A stretch of DNA of 64,000 nt from Pseudomonas taiwanensis DSM 21245 (GTDB taxonomy: Bacteria > Pseudomonadota > Gammaproteobacteria > Pseudomonadales > Pseudomonadaceae): positions 116,655 through 180,654 of the forward strand of contig NZ_KE384452.1 of NCBI RefSeq assembly GCF_000425785.1. Reading direction: 5' to 3'. The notes under the pieces are model-generated. The model had not been told where the DNA came from. It did no database searches and saw only the letters and a program-made list of their open reading frames with translations. Position numbers and translations under genes: made by a program. This document shows positions 25,949 to 34,996 of this stretch, piece after piece; within the stretch, counting starts at the first letter, position 1; every line of letters starts with the position of its first letter.

Positions 25949-25991
25949 GGCCTGAACCCAGCCCCCATCGCACACTCGCAAGGAGAGCCCC

Positions 25992-27065
25992 ATGAGCCAC
26001 TGGCCCGACCGTCGTATCCTCGATCTGCTGGGCATCCGGTTGCCCATCCTCCAGGCACCGATGGCCGGGGCTTCAGGCTCGGCCATGGCGATCGCGGTGG
26101 GCAAGGCCGGTGGTTTGGGTGCCCTGCCCTGTGCCATGCTCACCGAGGAGCAGCTACGGCGTGAGATCGAGACGTTTCGCGCAGCCTGCCAGGGCCCGTT
26201 GAACCTCAATTTCTTCTGCCACCAACCACCGGTGCCAGATGCGCAGCAGGCCGCTCGCTGGAAGCAGGCGCTCAAGCCCTATTACGACGAACTGGGCGTC
26301 GACTTCGAGGCACCGACCCCCGTGTCAAACCGTGCCCCGTTCGATGAACAGAGCTGCAAGCTGATCGAGCAGTTGCACCCCGAGGTGGTCAGCTTCCACT
26401 TCGGCTTGCCAGCGCCCGAGCTGCTGCAACGGGTCAAGGCCAGCGGTGCCAAGGTACTGTCCAGCGCCACCACTGTCGAAGAAGCGGTATGGCTGCAGGC
26501 CCATGGTTGCGATGCGATCATTGCCATGGGCTATGAAGCAGGCGGCCATCGCGGCATGTTCCTGACCGACGACATCAACAGTCAGATCGGCACCTTCGCC
26601 CTGGTACCGCAGATCGCCGATGCGGTGCAGGTACCCGTGATCGCCGCCGGCGGCATCGGTGATCACCGTGGCCTGGTCGCTGCACTGGCCCTGGGTGCGT
26701 CCGCCGTACAGATCGGCACCGCCTACCTGTTCAGCCCTGAAGCCAAGGTTTCCCCGGCCCATCGTCATGCCCTGGACAACGCGCCGGCCAGCGACACCGC
26801 GCTGACCAACCTGTTCACCGGGCGCCCTGCCCGAGGCATCAACAACCGCATCATGCGCGAGCTGGGCGCCATGAGCGAACTGGCCCCACGCTTCCCCCTG
26901 GCAGGCGGTGCGCTGATGCCGTTGCGGGCAGTCAGCGACCCACGAGGCGCCAGCGACTTCAGCAACCTGTGGTCAGGGCAGGCCTTGCGGCTGGGCAGGC
27001 CGATGCCGGCCGAGCAGTTGACCCGCGAGATCGCCGAGAAGGCACTGGCGCTGATTACCCGCTGA
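25992..27065 (+). CDS. Nitronate monooxygenase family flavoprotein
   Basis: A 357-residue FMN-dependent TIM-barrel enzyme of the nitronate monooxygenase / 2-nitropropane dioxygenase family, which oxidises toxic alkyl nitronates such as propionate 3-nitronate. Motifs: PILQAPMAGASG at the amino end, YEAGGHRGMF with the catalytic-type histidine, VPVIAAGGIGD and GASAVQIGTAYLF for FMN phosphate binding. AAGGAGAGCCCC precedes the ATG. It could belong to the same transcript as the two small genes upstream. Confidence 0.88.
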   Translation: MSHWPDRRILDLLGIRLPILQAPMAGASGSAMAIAVGKAGGLGALPCAMLTEEQLRREIETFRAACQGPLNLNFFCHQPPVPDAQQAARWKQALKPYYDELGVDFEAPTPVSNRAPFDEQSCKLIEQLHPEVVSFHFGLPAPELLQRVKASGAKVLSSATTVEEAVWLQAHGCDAIIAMGYEAGGHRGMFLTDDINSQIGTFALVPQIADAVQVPVIAAGGIGDHRGLVAALALGASAVQIGTAYLFSPEAKVSPAHRHALDNAPASDTALTNLFTGRPARGINNRIMRELGAMSELAPRFPLAGGALMPLRAVSDPRGASDFSNLWSGQALRLGRPMPAEQLTREIAEKALALITR

Positions 27066-27102
27066 ATCCCCCAACACGCCGGCCTCTTCCACGCGAACAG
27101 TT

Positions 27103-27132
27103 TATCGCTATATAGTTCAGGCTATAACGATA
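27103..27132. promoter_or_regulatory. ModE-like operator upstream of modA
   Basis: A near-perfect palindrome: TATCGCTATA (27103-27112) and TATAACGATA (27123-27132) mirror each other around ten bases. It resembles the ModE molybdate-repressor site (CGTTATAT...ATAACG type) and lies 20 bases before modA. No modE gene is in the window. Confidence 0.7.
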
Positions 27133-27151
27133 ACCCTCTGGAGCCGTCTTC

Positions 27152-27910
27152 ATGCGTATCCGCCTGTCCCACCTGGCTGTCACCGCCCTGGCCAGCCTGG
27201 TCTCACTCAACAGTGCCTGGGCCGATGAGGTCCAGGTGGCGGTGGCAGCCAACTTCACCGCGCCTATCCAGGCCATCGCCAAAGACTTCGAGAAGGACAC
27301 CGGGCACAAGCTGGTCGCCGCCTACGGGGCGACTGGCCAGTTCTACGCCCAGATCAAGAACGGCGCACCTTTCGACGTGTTTCTGTCGGCCGACGACAGC
27401 ACACCGGCCAAACTCGAACACGAACAGGAAATCGTCCCAGGCTCGCGTTTCACCTACGCCGTGGGCACTCTGGCACTGTGGTCGGCCAAGGAAGGCTACG
27501 TGGACGCCGAGGGTGAAGTGCTGAAGAAGAACGACTTCAAGCACCTGTCCATCGCCAACCCCAAGACCGCGCCTTATGGCCTGGCCGCCACACAGGTGCT
27601 GGACAGGCTGGGGCTCAAAGAAGCCACCCAGAGCAAGATCGTCGAGGGCCAGAACATCACCCAGGCCTTCCAGTTCGTCTCCACCGGCAACGCCGAACTG
27701 GGTTTCGTCGCGCTGTCGCAAATCTACAAGGACGGCAAGGTGAGCAACGGTTCGGCGTGGATCGTACCGTCCAACCTGCACGCCCCGATCCGTCAGGACG
27801 CGGTGATTCTCAAAAAAGGCAAGGACAACGCAGCCGCCAAGGCGCTGGTCGCGTACCTGAAGGGCCCGAAGGCAGCAGCAGTGATCAAGTCCTACGGATA
27901 TGAAATCTGA
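27152..27910 (+). CDS. modA: Molybdate-binding periplasmic protein
   Basis: A 252-residue ABC-transporter substrate-binding protein with a signal peptide cleaved near AWADE (about residue 25). VAANFTAPIQAIAKDFEKDTGH and the GATGQFYAQIKNGAPFDVFLSADDS block are the ModA signature for oxyanion binding. GGAG lies before the ATG. Its stop overlaps the modB start (TGATG), giving a modABC operon behind the ModE-like site. Confidence 0.95.
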   Translation: MRIRLSHLAVTALASLVSLNSAWADEVQVAVAANFTAPIQAIAKDFEKDTGHKLVAAYGATGQFYAQIKNGAPFDVFLSADDSTPAKLEHEQEIVPGSRFTYAVGTLALWSAKEGYVDAEGEVLKKNDFKHLSIANPKTAPYGLAATQVLDRLGLKEATQSKIVEGQNITQAFQFVSTGNAELGFVALSQIYKDGKVSNGSAWIVPSNLHAPIRQDAVILKKGKDNAAAKALVAYLKGPKAAAVIKSYGYEI

Positions 27911-28590
27911 TGCCACTGGACGCCAGTGACCTGGGTGCCCTCTGGCTGACCGTCAAACTGGCCAGCCTGACCACCTTGATTCTGCTGATCCTAGGCACCC
28001 CCATCGCCTGGTGGCTGGCGCGCACGAGCTCGTGGCTGCGCGGGCCGGTAGGCGCCGTGGTGGCACTGCCCCTGGTATTGCCACCCACGGTCATTGGCTT
28101 CTACCTGCTGATTGCCCTCGGTCCGCACGGCTGGGTCGGCCAGGCTACTCAGGCGCTTGGCCTGGGCAGCGTGGTGTTCAGCTTCAGCGGGCTGGTCATC
28201 GGCTCGGTGGTGTACTCCATGCCGTTCGTGGTGCAGCCGTTGCAGAACGCCTTCAGCGCCATAGGCCAGCGCCCGCTGGAAGTGGCCGCCACTCTGCGTG
28301 CCAGCCCTTGGGACACCTTCGTGCACGTTGTGCTGCCGCTGGCACGCCCTGGCTTCGTCACCGCCACTATCCTCGGCTTCGCCCATACCGTCGGCGAGTT
28401 TGGCGTGGTGCTGATGATCGGCGGCAATATTCCGGACAAGACCCGCGTGGTCTCCGTTCAGATCTTCGATCACGTCGAAGCCATGGCCTATTCGCAAGCG
28501 CACTGGCTGGCCGGGACCATGCTGGTGTTCTCTTTCCTCGTGCTGCTCTTGCTGTACGCCGGGCGCCGCAGCAAAGCGGGCTGGAGCTGA
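27910..28590 (+). CDS. modB: Molybdate ABC transporter permease
   Basis: A 226-residue inner-membrane permease with about five or six membrane helices. The ABC-permease coupling loop is EVAATLRASPWDTFVHVVLPLARPG, placed centrally as in ModB. The start overlaps the modA stop by one base and the stop is one base before modC, so translation is probably coupled. Confidence 0.94.
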   Translation: MPLDASDLGALWLTVKLASLTTLILLILGTPIAWWLARTSSWLRGPVGAVVALPLVLPPTVIGFYLLIALGPHGWVGQATQALGLGSVVFSFSGLVIGSVVYSMPFVVQPLQNAFSAIGQRPLEVAATLRASPWDTFVHVVLPLARPGFVTATILGFAHTVGEFGVVLMIGGNIPDKTRVVSVQIFDHVEAMAYSQAHWLAGTMLVFSFLVLLLLYAGRRSKAGWS

Positions 28591-28591
28591 C

Positions 28592-29683
28592 ATGAGCACG
28601 ACGATCGTGGCGCGCCTCGAGCTGGCCCGCGAGGACTTCACCCTGGATGTCGACCTGCACCTGCCGGGGCGCGGGATCAGTGCACTGTTTGGCCACTCCG
28701 GGTCTGGCAAGACGTCGTGTCTACGCTGCCTGGCGGGCCTGGAGCGCGCCGCCAGCGCCTACATCGAGGTCAATGGCGAGATCTGGGAAGACAGCGCTCG
28801 CGGCTTTTTCCAGCCTCCCCACCTGCGCCCGGTGGGCTACGTGTTCCAAGAAGCGAGCCTGTTCCCGCACTTGTCGGTGCGCGGCAACCTGGAATTCGGC
28901 TGGCGCCGGGTGCCCGCGGGCGAACGCAAGGTCGGCCTGGAGCAAGCGTGCCAGTTGCTGGGCATCGGCCCTTTGCTTGCGCGCAAGCCAGCCACCTTGT
29001 CGGGTGGCGAGGCGCAACGAGTCGGCATTGCACGCGCCTTGCTCAGCAGCCCGCGCCTGTTACTGATGGACGAGCCGCTGGCGGCCTTGGACGGGCCTCG
29101 CAAGCGTGAGATCCTGCCGTATCTTGAGCGCCTGCACGATGAACTGGACATTCCCCTTGTGTATGTCAGCCATGCTCAGGACGAAGTGGCACGGCTGGCG
29201 GACCACCTGGTACTCCTGGAGCAAGGCAAGGCAGTCGCCAGTGGCCCGATTGGCGAAACCCTCGCCCGCTTGGACTTACCGTTGGCGCAGGGCGAAGAGG
29301 CCGGGGTGGTCTTCGAAGGCCGGGTGGTCGGTCACGACGCGCATTACGATCTGCTCGACCTGCGCCTGCCCGGCAGCGATGGCCCTGTGCTGCGCATCGC
29401 GCATCCGCCCCACGCACTGGGCAGCACGCTGCGGGTCAAAGTTCAGGCCCGTGATGTGAGCCTCGCGCTTGGCGCAGACAGCACGTCCAGCATCCTTAAC
29501 CGGCTGGCGGTGCGCGTGCGCGAATGTCGCCCTGCAGACAACCCTGCGCACGTGCTGGTGAGCCTCGATGCTGGCGACAACGCCTTGCTGGCGCGCATCA
29601 CCCGGTTTTCTGCCGACCAACTCGACCTGCATCCAGGTCAGGCGTTGATTGCCCAGATCAAATCGGTAGCACTGTTGGGCTGA
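28592..29683 (+). CDS. modC: Molybdate ABC transporter ATP-binding protein
   Basis: A 363-residue ATPase. Walker A is GHSGSGKTSCLR (about residues 34-45), the signature motif is LSGGEAQRVGIARALL, Walker B is LLLMDEPLAALD, and the switch histidine is in YVSHAQDE. The carboxyl third (from about residue 290) is the molybdate-binding MOP-like domain typical of ModC. It completes the modABC operon. Confidence 0.95.
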   Translation: MSTTIVARLELAREDFTLDVDLHLPGRGISALFGHSGSGKTSCLRCLAGLERAASAYIEVNGEIWEDSARGFFQPPHLRPVGYVFQEASLFPHLSVRGNLEFGWRRVPAGERKVGLEQACQLLGIGPLLARKPATLSGGEAQRVGIARALLSSPRLLLMDEPLAALDGPRKREILPYLERLHDELDIPLVYVSHAQDEVARLADHLVLLEQGKAVASGPIGETLARLDLPLAQGEEAGVVFEGRVVGHDAHYDLLDLRLPGSDGPVLRIAHPPHALGSTLRVKVQARDVSLALGADSTSSILNRLAVRVRECRPADNPAHVLVSLDAGDNALLARITRFSADQLDLHPGQALIAQIKSVALLG

Positions 29684-29740
29684 GCATCCGTCGCACGCCT
29701 GCTGTCCATTGGTCATAGCACTGATCGAGGCCTGCCAGCG

Positions 29741-30763
29741 ATGCTCGACCACCCCCTGCCCGCGACCTTGCACTACGTCGACGACACCCAACCAGGACTG
29801 ACCAGGCGCAAATGGCGTGGTCGGTTCATCTACCTGGACCCAGAGGGCCAGCGGGTGCGCGATGGCGAGACGCTCGCGCGGATCGCCGCCCTGGCCATCC
29901 CCCCCGCCTATACCGATGTGTGGATATGCCTGGACCCACAGGGCCATCTGCAGGCCACTGGCCGCGACGTCCGTGGCCGCAAGCAGTACCGCTACCACAC
30001 TCAATGGCGCGAGCTGCGCGACCAGCACAAGTTCGGGCGCATGCTGGCCTTCGCCAGGGCCCTGCCCAAGCTGCGCAAGCATATCGACAGCCACTTGGCG
30101 CGCCCGGGGCTGGATCGAGAGAAAATCATCGCCTTGGTGGTGAGCCTGCTCGACAGCACCCTGATTCGCATCGGCAACCCACAGTACCTGCGCGATAACA
30201 AGTCGTATGGCCTGACCACCCTGCGCAATCGCCACGTCACCGTCGAAGGGAGCACCATACGCTTCCAGTTCCGCGGCAAGCGCGGCGTCGAGCATGATGT
30301 GACCCTGCGCGACCGACGCCTGGCGAACCTGCTCAAGCGCTGTATCGAGCTGCCTGGGCAGACACTGTTCCAGTACCTGGATGAGCAAGGCCAGCGCCGC
30401 AGCATCGGCTCAAGCGATATCAACCAGTTCCTCCAGCAATTGACCGGCGCCGACTTCACCGCCAAGGACTATCGCACCTGGGCCGGTAGCAGCCTTGCCC
30501 TGAGCCTGCTCAGGCCTCTGGCCTGGGAGCCGGAAAGCGAAGCCAAACGCCAGGTGGCAGCCATCGTCAGGCAGGTTGCCAGCCGGCTGGGTAACACTCC
30601 CGCGGTGTGCCGGCGCTGCTACATCCACCCGGCGGTACTGGAGCATTTCCATCTCGGGCAACTGGCTGCATTGCCCCGCAGCCGCAACCGGCAGGGACTG
30701 GAGCCTGAGGAGGTAGCCTTGCTGCTGTTCCTGCAGGCGCTGGAAAATTCGCAGGCCCATTGA
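29741..30763 (+). CDS. DNA topoisomerase IB (poxvirus-like)
   Basis: A 340-residue enzyme that relaxes supercoils through a 3'-phosphotyrosine link. The amino domain contains GRKQYRYHTQWRELRDQHKF, and the catalytic domain has DNKSYGLTTLRNRHV, KDYRTWAGS and the nucleophile tyrosine in NTPAVCRRCYIHP (Tyr294). Length and order fit bacterial poxvirus-like type IB enzymes. It lies between modC and csrA, as I recall for P. putida. Confidence 0.9.
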   Translation: MLDHPLPATLHYVDDTQPGLTRRKWRGRFIYLDPEGQRVRDGETLARIAALAIPPAYTDVWICLDPQGHLQATGRDVRGRKQYRYHTQWRELRDQHKFGRMLAFARALPKLRKHIDSHLARPGLDREKIIALVVSLLDSTLIRIGNPQYLRDNKSYGLTTLRNRHVTVEGSTIRFQFRGKRGVEHDVTLRDRRLANLLKRCIELPGQTLFQYLDEQGQRRSIGSSDINQFLQQLTGADFTAKDYRTWAGSSLALSLLRPLAWEPESEAKRQVAAIVRQVASRLGNTPAVCRRCYIHPAVLEHFHLGQLAALPRSRNRQGLEPEEVALLLFLQALENSQAH

Positions 30764-31016
30764 GCCTTGCTATCTGGCCCATCATGCAAGGAAATTTCCC
30801 ATCTGCCTCGAAGCCCCCTATTCTTGCCAGCGAGCACCTTCGCCGACGCTGCCAAAGCAGATTTCGTCGGCACCTGCGACTAAAGACACGCTACAGAATT
30901 TGTATTCCGGGGAATTACTATCCGCCGAAAGCGTCTTTAATGAGAAGGAAGAGGGACCAGCTCCCACCGCCTCGCCAAATGGCCACGCGGATATCGACAC
31001 CACCAAGGAGAACTAC

Positions 31017-31214
31017 ATGCTGATACTCACCCGTAAGGTTGGCGAAAGCATCGTCATCAACGATGACATCAAAGTCACCATTCTGGGCGTTAAAGGGATG
31101 CAGGTGAGGATTGGCATCGATGCACCGAAGGATGTACAGGTTCATCGTGAAGAAATCTTCAAACGCATCCAGGCTGGCAACCCAGCACCGGAAAAACACG
31201 ACGACTCGCACTGA
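31017..31214 (+). CDS. csrA: CsrA/RsmA-family translational regulator (probably RsmE)
   Basis: A 65-residue homodimeric RNA-binding protein that blocks GGA-containing ribosome sites. MLILTRKVGESIVINDDIKV, LGVKGMQVRIGIDAPKDVQV and HREEIFKRIQ give the full CsrA fold, including the RNA-contacting VHREE. AAGGAG precedes the ATG. Pseudomonads have several paralogues; the position next to topoisomerase IB suggests RsmE by remembered synteny. The leader has further GGA motifs (gaaggaagaggga), so autoregulation is plausible. Confidence 0.93.
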   Translation: MLILTRKVGESIVINDDIKVTILGVKGMQVRIGIDAPKDVQVHREEIFKRIQAGNPAPEKHDDSH

Positions 31215-31268
31215 GTCGCGTTGCCTCAAGTCGCACGGACGCGCTTGATCTGACGGCACGCGCTCGCC

Positions 31269-31622
31269 TCAGGTGCCCAGGAGTTCGCGCACCTTGGCGA
31301 TCATTTTGTCCATGTCGAACGGTTTGTCGAACACCGCGGCGAACAGTTCCGGGCGTCCTTGGCTGGCCTGAGCGCCGCTCATGAGGATCACTGGCAGGTC
31401 GTGCAGCTGCAGTTCGTCGCGAATCGCCCGCACCAACTCCTCGCCATTGAGCACCGGCATCATGTAGTCGGTGATCACCAATTCCACGCGTTTGTCCTGA
31501 AGCGCCTCCAGGGCTTTACGGCCATTGCTTGCCTTTTCCACCAGGAAACCCTCGTCCTCCAGGGCGAAACCGAGGATATCGGCAATCAGGTACTCGTCAT
31601 CGACGATCAGGATGGTGTTCAT
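31269..31622 (-). CDS. Single-domain response regulator
   Basis: A 117-residue receiver domain with no output domain. The acidic pocket is VDDE at residues 8-10, the phospho-acceptor is Asp52 in VITDYMMP, and the conserved lysine is Lys100 in FDKPF. It is the last gene of a three-gene operon, three bases after the KaiC-like gene, and is probably phosphorylated by the kinase encoded first. It could feed a phosphorelay or act by protein contact. Confidence 0.92.
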   Translation of the reverse strand: MNTILIVDDEYLIADILGFALEDEGFLVEKASNGRKALEALQDKRVELVITDYMMPVLNGEELVRAIRDELQLHDLPVILMSGAQASQGRPELFAAVFDKPFDMDKMIAKVRELLGT

Positions 31623-31625
31623 GGC

Positions 31626-33071
31626 CTACCCACTCGCCGGCGGCACCGGCGTGCCCGAGAGCACCCCGCACGCGCCCTCGAAGGCCTTGCGCAGAGAGAC
31701 CCCCTGCGGCCCCATGCGCATCTCGTGCAGCGCGGGGTCATGATGGCTGTCGCGCACCTTGAGAATCGACAGCATACGCCGCAATTGCGAATCCAGTTCG
31801 ACGAAGCGCATGAGCATGAGGTTGTCGACGATGCTCGATAGGTCCGGAGCCGGGGCGGTGATTTCCGAGCCGAATATATCGCGCATTTCCCAGGTCAGCA
31901 GGACGCTGATGTCGCGAGCACGCAGCTCTCCGGTCAAGGCCCGGAAAAAGGCGTTGAGCCGGGCCGGGTCGATGGCCAGGCGACTGAATGCCCCCAGGCT
32001 GTCGATCAGCACCCGCTTGGCCCCCAGCGCCTCCACCTGCGCGAGCAGGCGTGCGCCCACCTGGTCCAGCAACCCTTCGGTGGTGGGCTGCCAGCACAAC
32101 TGCAGGGCACCGTCGCGCTCCAGCGCTGCAAAATCGTAGCCCAGCGATGCCGCCTTCAGGCGCAGCCGCTCTGGCGTCTCGTAGAAGCCGAAGTGCAGGC
32201 CCGGCGCCTGCGCACTGCTGGCGGCGAGAAACGCCAGGCCCAACGATGTCTTGCCGATCCCCGAGGGCCCCATCACCAGGCTGACCGAGCCTGAGGCCAG
32301 GCCACCATCGAGCATTTCATCCAGCGTTGGCACCCCGCTGGTCACGCGACTGAGGCTGGCAGCGCCGGTATGGCTGGGACGACTGAACAGTGACTCCAGG
32401 CGCGGATAGACATGCATCCCGGCCTCGTCGATCAGGCACTCGTGGCGCCCCGACAAGGCGCCGCTCCCTCGAGTCTTGCGTAGTTGTATATGCCGCACCG
32501 CACGGCTGCCTACCAGTTGCTCACCCAACTCGATGACACCATCGACCATGGTGTGCTCGGGGCTACCCTCATCGAGTCGGGCACTGGTCAGCAGCAGCAC
32601 CGTGCAACCAGCGAACGCTGCATGCCCCTGCAATTCAGACACGAACTTCTTGGTTTCAAGCGCCGAGTCCGCCCGCGCCCGGGCATTGAGCACGCCATCG
32701 ACGATCAGCAAACTGGCCTGATGCCGGCCGATCTCCTGGCGCAGCAGCCTGACCACGGCTTCGAGCCCTTCCTGCTCCAGGGTATCGAAGGCACTGACGA
32801 ACTGGATCTGATCACCCACCAGAACCGGGTCGAAGAACTCGAGGGTTCCCATGTACTGGAACAGCCGTTCGTGGGACTCGCTGAGCAATGTCACTACCAG
32901 CACACGACCGCCGTTGAGTACATGCCCGCAAGCCAGCTGATTTGCCAGGATGGTCTTGCCGGCACCAGGCGGCCCCTGAATGATGTAGGAGGCCCCGGTG
33001 ACCAGGCCGCCCTTGAGCAGGGCATCGAGCCCCGCGATACCCGTCACCAACCTGCTCAGAGACTGGACCAT
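31626..33071 (-). CDS. Double-domain KaiC-like ATPase
   Basis: A 481-residue RecA-superfamily protein with two KaiC domains. Walker A motifs are GPPGAGKT (residues 33-40) and GPSGIGKT (about 267-274). Walker B-like strands are SLLIVDGV and RVLIDSLG, and TSARLDEGSPEH / LLTWEMRD lie at equivalent places. Cyanobacterial KaiC is about 519 residues and drives the clock with KaiA and KaiB, both absent here. In this operon it sits between a PAS kinase and a receiver protein. The function is unknown but signalling is likely. Confidence 0.88.
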   Translation of the reverse strand: MVQSLSRLVTGIAGLDALLKGGLVTGASYIIQGPPGAGKTILANQLACGHVLNGGRVLVVTLLSESHERLFQYMGTLEFFDPVLVGDQIQFVSAFDTLEQEGLEAVVRLLRQEIGRHQASLLIVDGVLNARARADSALETKKFVSELQGHAAFAGCTVLLLTSARLDEGSPEHTMVDGVIELGEQLVGSRAVRHIQLRKTRGSGALSGRHECLIDEAGMHVYPRLESLFSRPSHTGAASLSRVTSGVPTLDEMLDGGLASGSVSLVMGPSGIGKTSLGLAFLAASSAQAPGLHFGFYETPERLRLKAASLGYDFAALERDGALQLCWQPTTEGLLDQVGARLLAQVEALGAKRVLIDSLGAFSRLAIDPARLNAFFRALTGELRARDISVLLTWEMRDIFGSEITAPAPDLSSIVDNLMLMRFVELDSQLRRMLSILKVRDSHHDPALHEMRMGPQGVSLRKAFEGACGVLSGTPVPPASG

Positions 33072-33076
33072 GGCGC

Positions 33077-34237
33077 TTACCTGTCAGTTGTAGGTTCCGC
33101 TTCGTGTTGATACACCGGCAAGTAAAGGCTCATGCATGTGCCCTGACCGGTCGCGCTTTCCACGCAGATTGCGCCGTTGCTTTGCTTGGCAAAGCCATAC
33201 ACCTGGCTAAGGCCAAGCCCGGTGCCCTTGCCAAACGCCTTGGTGGTGAAAAAAGGCTCGAAGATGCGCGGCAACGTCTGTGGGTCAATGCCCGCGCCAG
33301 TATCCCGGACTTCGAATCGCACGTAGCGCCCGCGCAGCCCCTCCACTTCACCGGCAAGCTCCACGGCATCCACCTCGATATTGATCTGACCCGGTCCTTC
33401 GATGGCATCGCGCGCGTTGAACAGCAAGTTGAGCAGCACCATCTGCAATTGCCCGGCGTCGACCTCGATCAACGGCAAGTCAGGTTGCAGGCGCTCGTTG
33501 AGCTCGATGTCGCTGGGCAAGGCATGCTCCAGAAGACCTCGGGTGGAGGCGATCAGTTCAGCAGGGGCAATTCGCGTGACATCCAGCTGACGGTGACGAG
33601 CGAAACTGAGCAGTTGCTGAGTCAGCTCCGTGCCGCGCTTGCCCGCGTCGAGAATATGCTCCAGCATCCGCTGGACCCGTTTCGGGTCCTGACTGACCAG
33701 CGCCATCCGGGCCGAGTTGAGAATGATGGTCAGCAGGTTGTTGAAATCATGGGCCAGGCCACCCGTCAACTGGCCCAGGGCTTCGAGCTTCTGCGCCTGG
33801 AACAGCTGGGCGCGCATGGCATCGAGCTGCAAGGCCGAGTCGCGCCGGTCGGTGATGTCCCGCGTGACCTTGGCCAGGCCGACCACTTGCCCTTGGGAGT
33901 CGCGGATCACGTCCAGCGCGGCCAGCGCCCAGAACTGGGTACCGTCCTTACGCACACGCCAGCCTTCATCCTGCGCAACGCCCTGCTCCAGCGCCTGGCG
34001 AAGCAACACATCGGGACGCCCTTGCGCACAATCCTGCTCAGTGAAGAACAACGAGAAATGCTGGCCGATCACCTCTTCGGCACGGTAACCCTTGATCCGC
34101 TCGGCACCGGCATTCCAGGACACCACGTGCCCGGTGGGGTCAAGCATATAGATGGCATAGTCGACCACCGACTGCACCAACTGCTCGTAGCGGTTGGCCG
34201 GCATGACGGGATGGTTGAAGGGGGCAGCTGAAACCAT
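33077..34237 (-). CDS. PAS-domain sensor histidine kinase
   Basis: A 386-residue soluble kinase. The PAS domain spans about residues 15-130 (YAIYMLDPTGHVVSWNAGAERIKGY) with a PAC-like end. The HisKA phospho-acceptor is His163 in GGLAHDFNNLLT. The ATPase domain includes NLLFNARDAI (N box), FEVRDTGAGIDPQTLPRIFEPFFTTK (G1/F) and GKGTGLGLSQVYGF (G2). No membrane segment is seen, so it senses a cytoplasmic signal. It is first in the kinase-KaiC-receiver operon; GGGAG precedes the ATG. Confidence 0.92.
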   Translation of the reverse strand: MVSAAPFNHPVMPANRYEQLVQSVVDYAIYMLDPTGHVVSWNAGAERIKGYRAEEVIGQHFSLFFTEQDCAQGRPDVLLRQALEQGVAQDEGWRVRKDGTQFWALAALDVIRDSQGQVVGLAKVTRDITDRRDSALQLDAMRAQLFQAQKLEALGQLTGGLAHDFNNLLTIILNSARMALVSQDPKRVQRMLEHILDAGKRGTELTQQLLSFARHRQLDVTRIAPAELIASTRGLLEHALPSDIELNERLQPDLPLIEVDAGQLQMVLLNLLFNARDAIEGPGQINIEVDAVELAGEVEGLRGRYVRFEVRDTGAGIDPQTLPRIFEPFFTTKAFGKGTGLGLSQVYGFAKQSNGAICVESATGQGTCMSLYLPVYQHEAEPTTDR

Positions 34238-34317
34238 GCGGACTCCCAGGCAGCCACAGCGGGATGTTTATAGTGAATCTAGCCAAGCATGCCTGTTTCC
34301 CCTGCTGCTGTAACTAC

Positions 34318-34608
34318 CTATTGACGATCACGCTCGACCAGTACGGGAACCAGCCGCCGAGGCATTGCGACTTTCAGCAGCCACAGGCTTACCAGCAGAA
34401 TCAGGCCACCACCTGCCAGCGCCATCAGACGCTGCGCTTGGGAGTGCTGGTCGTCAAATCCCACCATCAACAGGAAACCGCCAAGGCACAACAGGCTCAC
34501 ATACAAAAAGCCTCCCATGAGCAGCACCTGGATGAACACTAGACGCCAGACCAGCCGAGGGCGGACGAGGCGAGCCTCATCAACAGCGGTGGGTGCGGCC
34601 CGAACCAT
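34318..34608 (-). CDS. Two-helix membrane protein
   Basis: A 96-residue inner-membrane protein of unknown function. Two hydrophobic segments (LVFIQVLLMGGFLYVSLLCL and LMALAGGGLILLVSLWLLKV) are joined by a short polar loop (FDDQHSQAQR). The ATG at 34608 has GAGGG before it; the frame extends to 34725 without a better start. Confidence 0.6.
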   Translation of the reverse strand: MVRAAPTAVDEARLVRPRLVWRLVFIQVLLMGGFLYVSLLCLGGFLLMVGFDDQHSQAQRLMALAGGGLILLVSLWLLKVAMPRRLVPVLVERDRQ

Positions 34609-34809
34609 GGCATTTCCCTCTTTGGATCCAATAATCAGGCGACAGTGGCCTAATGACATCCCTGTGTCAACGACCTGTGCGACCGACCTGTATCTTTTTG
34701 AGAGTAGGCTCTGCAGTTGACTCAACTATAACAATGGGTTATAAAGCGCGCTTGATTGTCAGGCCCTTCTGCCTAGAAGCGCGCCGGTCGCCACGACCCT
34801 TTCAAGCGT

Positions 34810-34894
34810 GCGAGTGTGGTGGAATTGGTATACACAGCAGACTTAAAATCTGTCGGCGTGAGCCTTGCGGGTTCGAGTCCCGCCACTCGCACCA
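34810..34894 (+). tRNA. tRNA-Leu (TAA)
   Basis: An 85-nt class II tRNA with acceptor GCGAGTG/CACTCGC, encoded CCA, anticodon loop CTTAAAA giving TAA, a long variable arm and the T arm GGGTTCGAGTCCC. Confidence 0.97.
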
Positions 34895-34902
34895 AATTCC
34901 AG

Positions 34903-34928
34903 AAAAGGCGCCCTTGCGGCGCCTTTTT
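34903..34928 (+). terminator. Terminator of tRNA-Leu
   Basis: GGCGCC CTTGC GGCGCC followed by TTTTT, 12 bases after the tRNA end. Confidence 0.85.
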
Positions 34929-34996
34929 GCTGCCCGCCGGAAAACCCCAGCGCAACTGCTAGAGTGGAGTGTGTCACCGTCCACTGGAATGCCACC

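Noticed and set aside
30900..31016. Upstream extension of csrA (TTG start)
   Set aside because: The ATG at 31017 has AAGGAG and gives the exact CsrA amino end; the extension is leader RNA.
34865..34996. Longer DoxX start inside tRNA-Leu
   Set aside because: It would overlap the tRNA and its terminator; the ATG at 34997 fits the family length.
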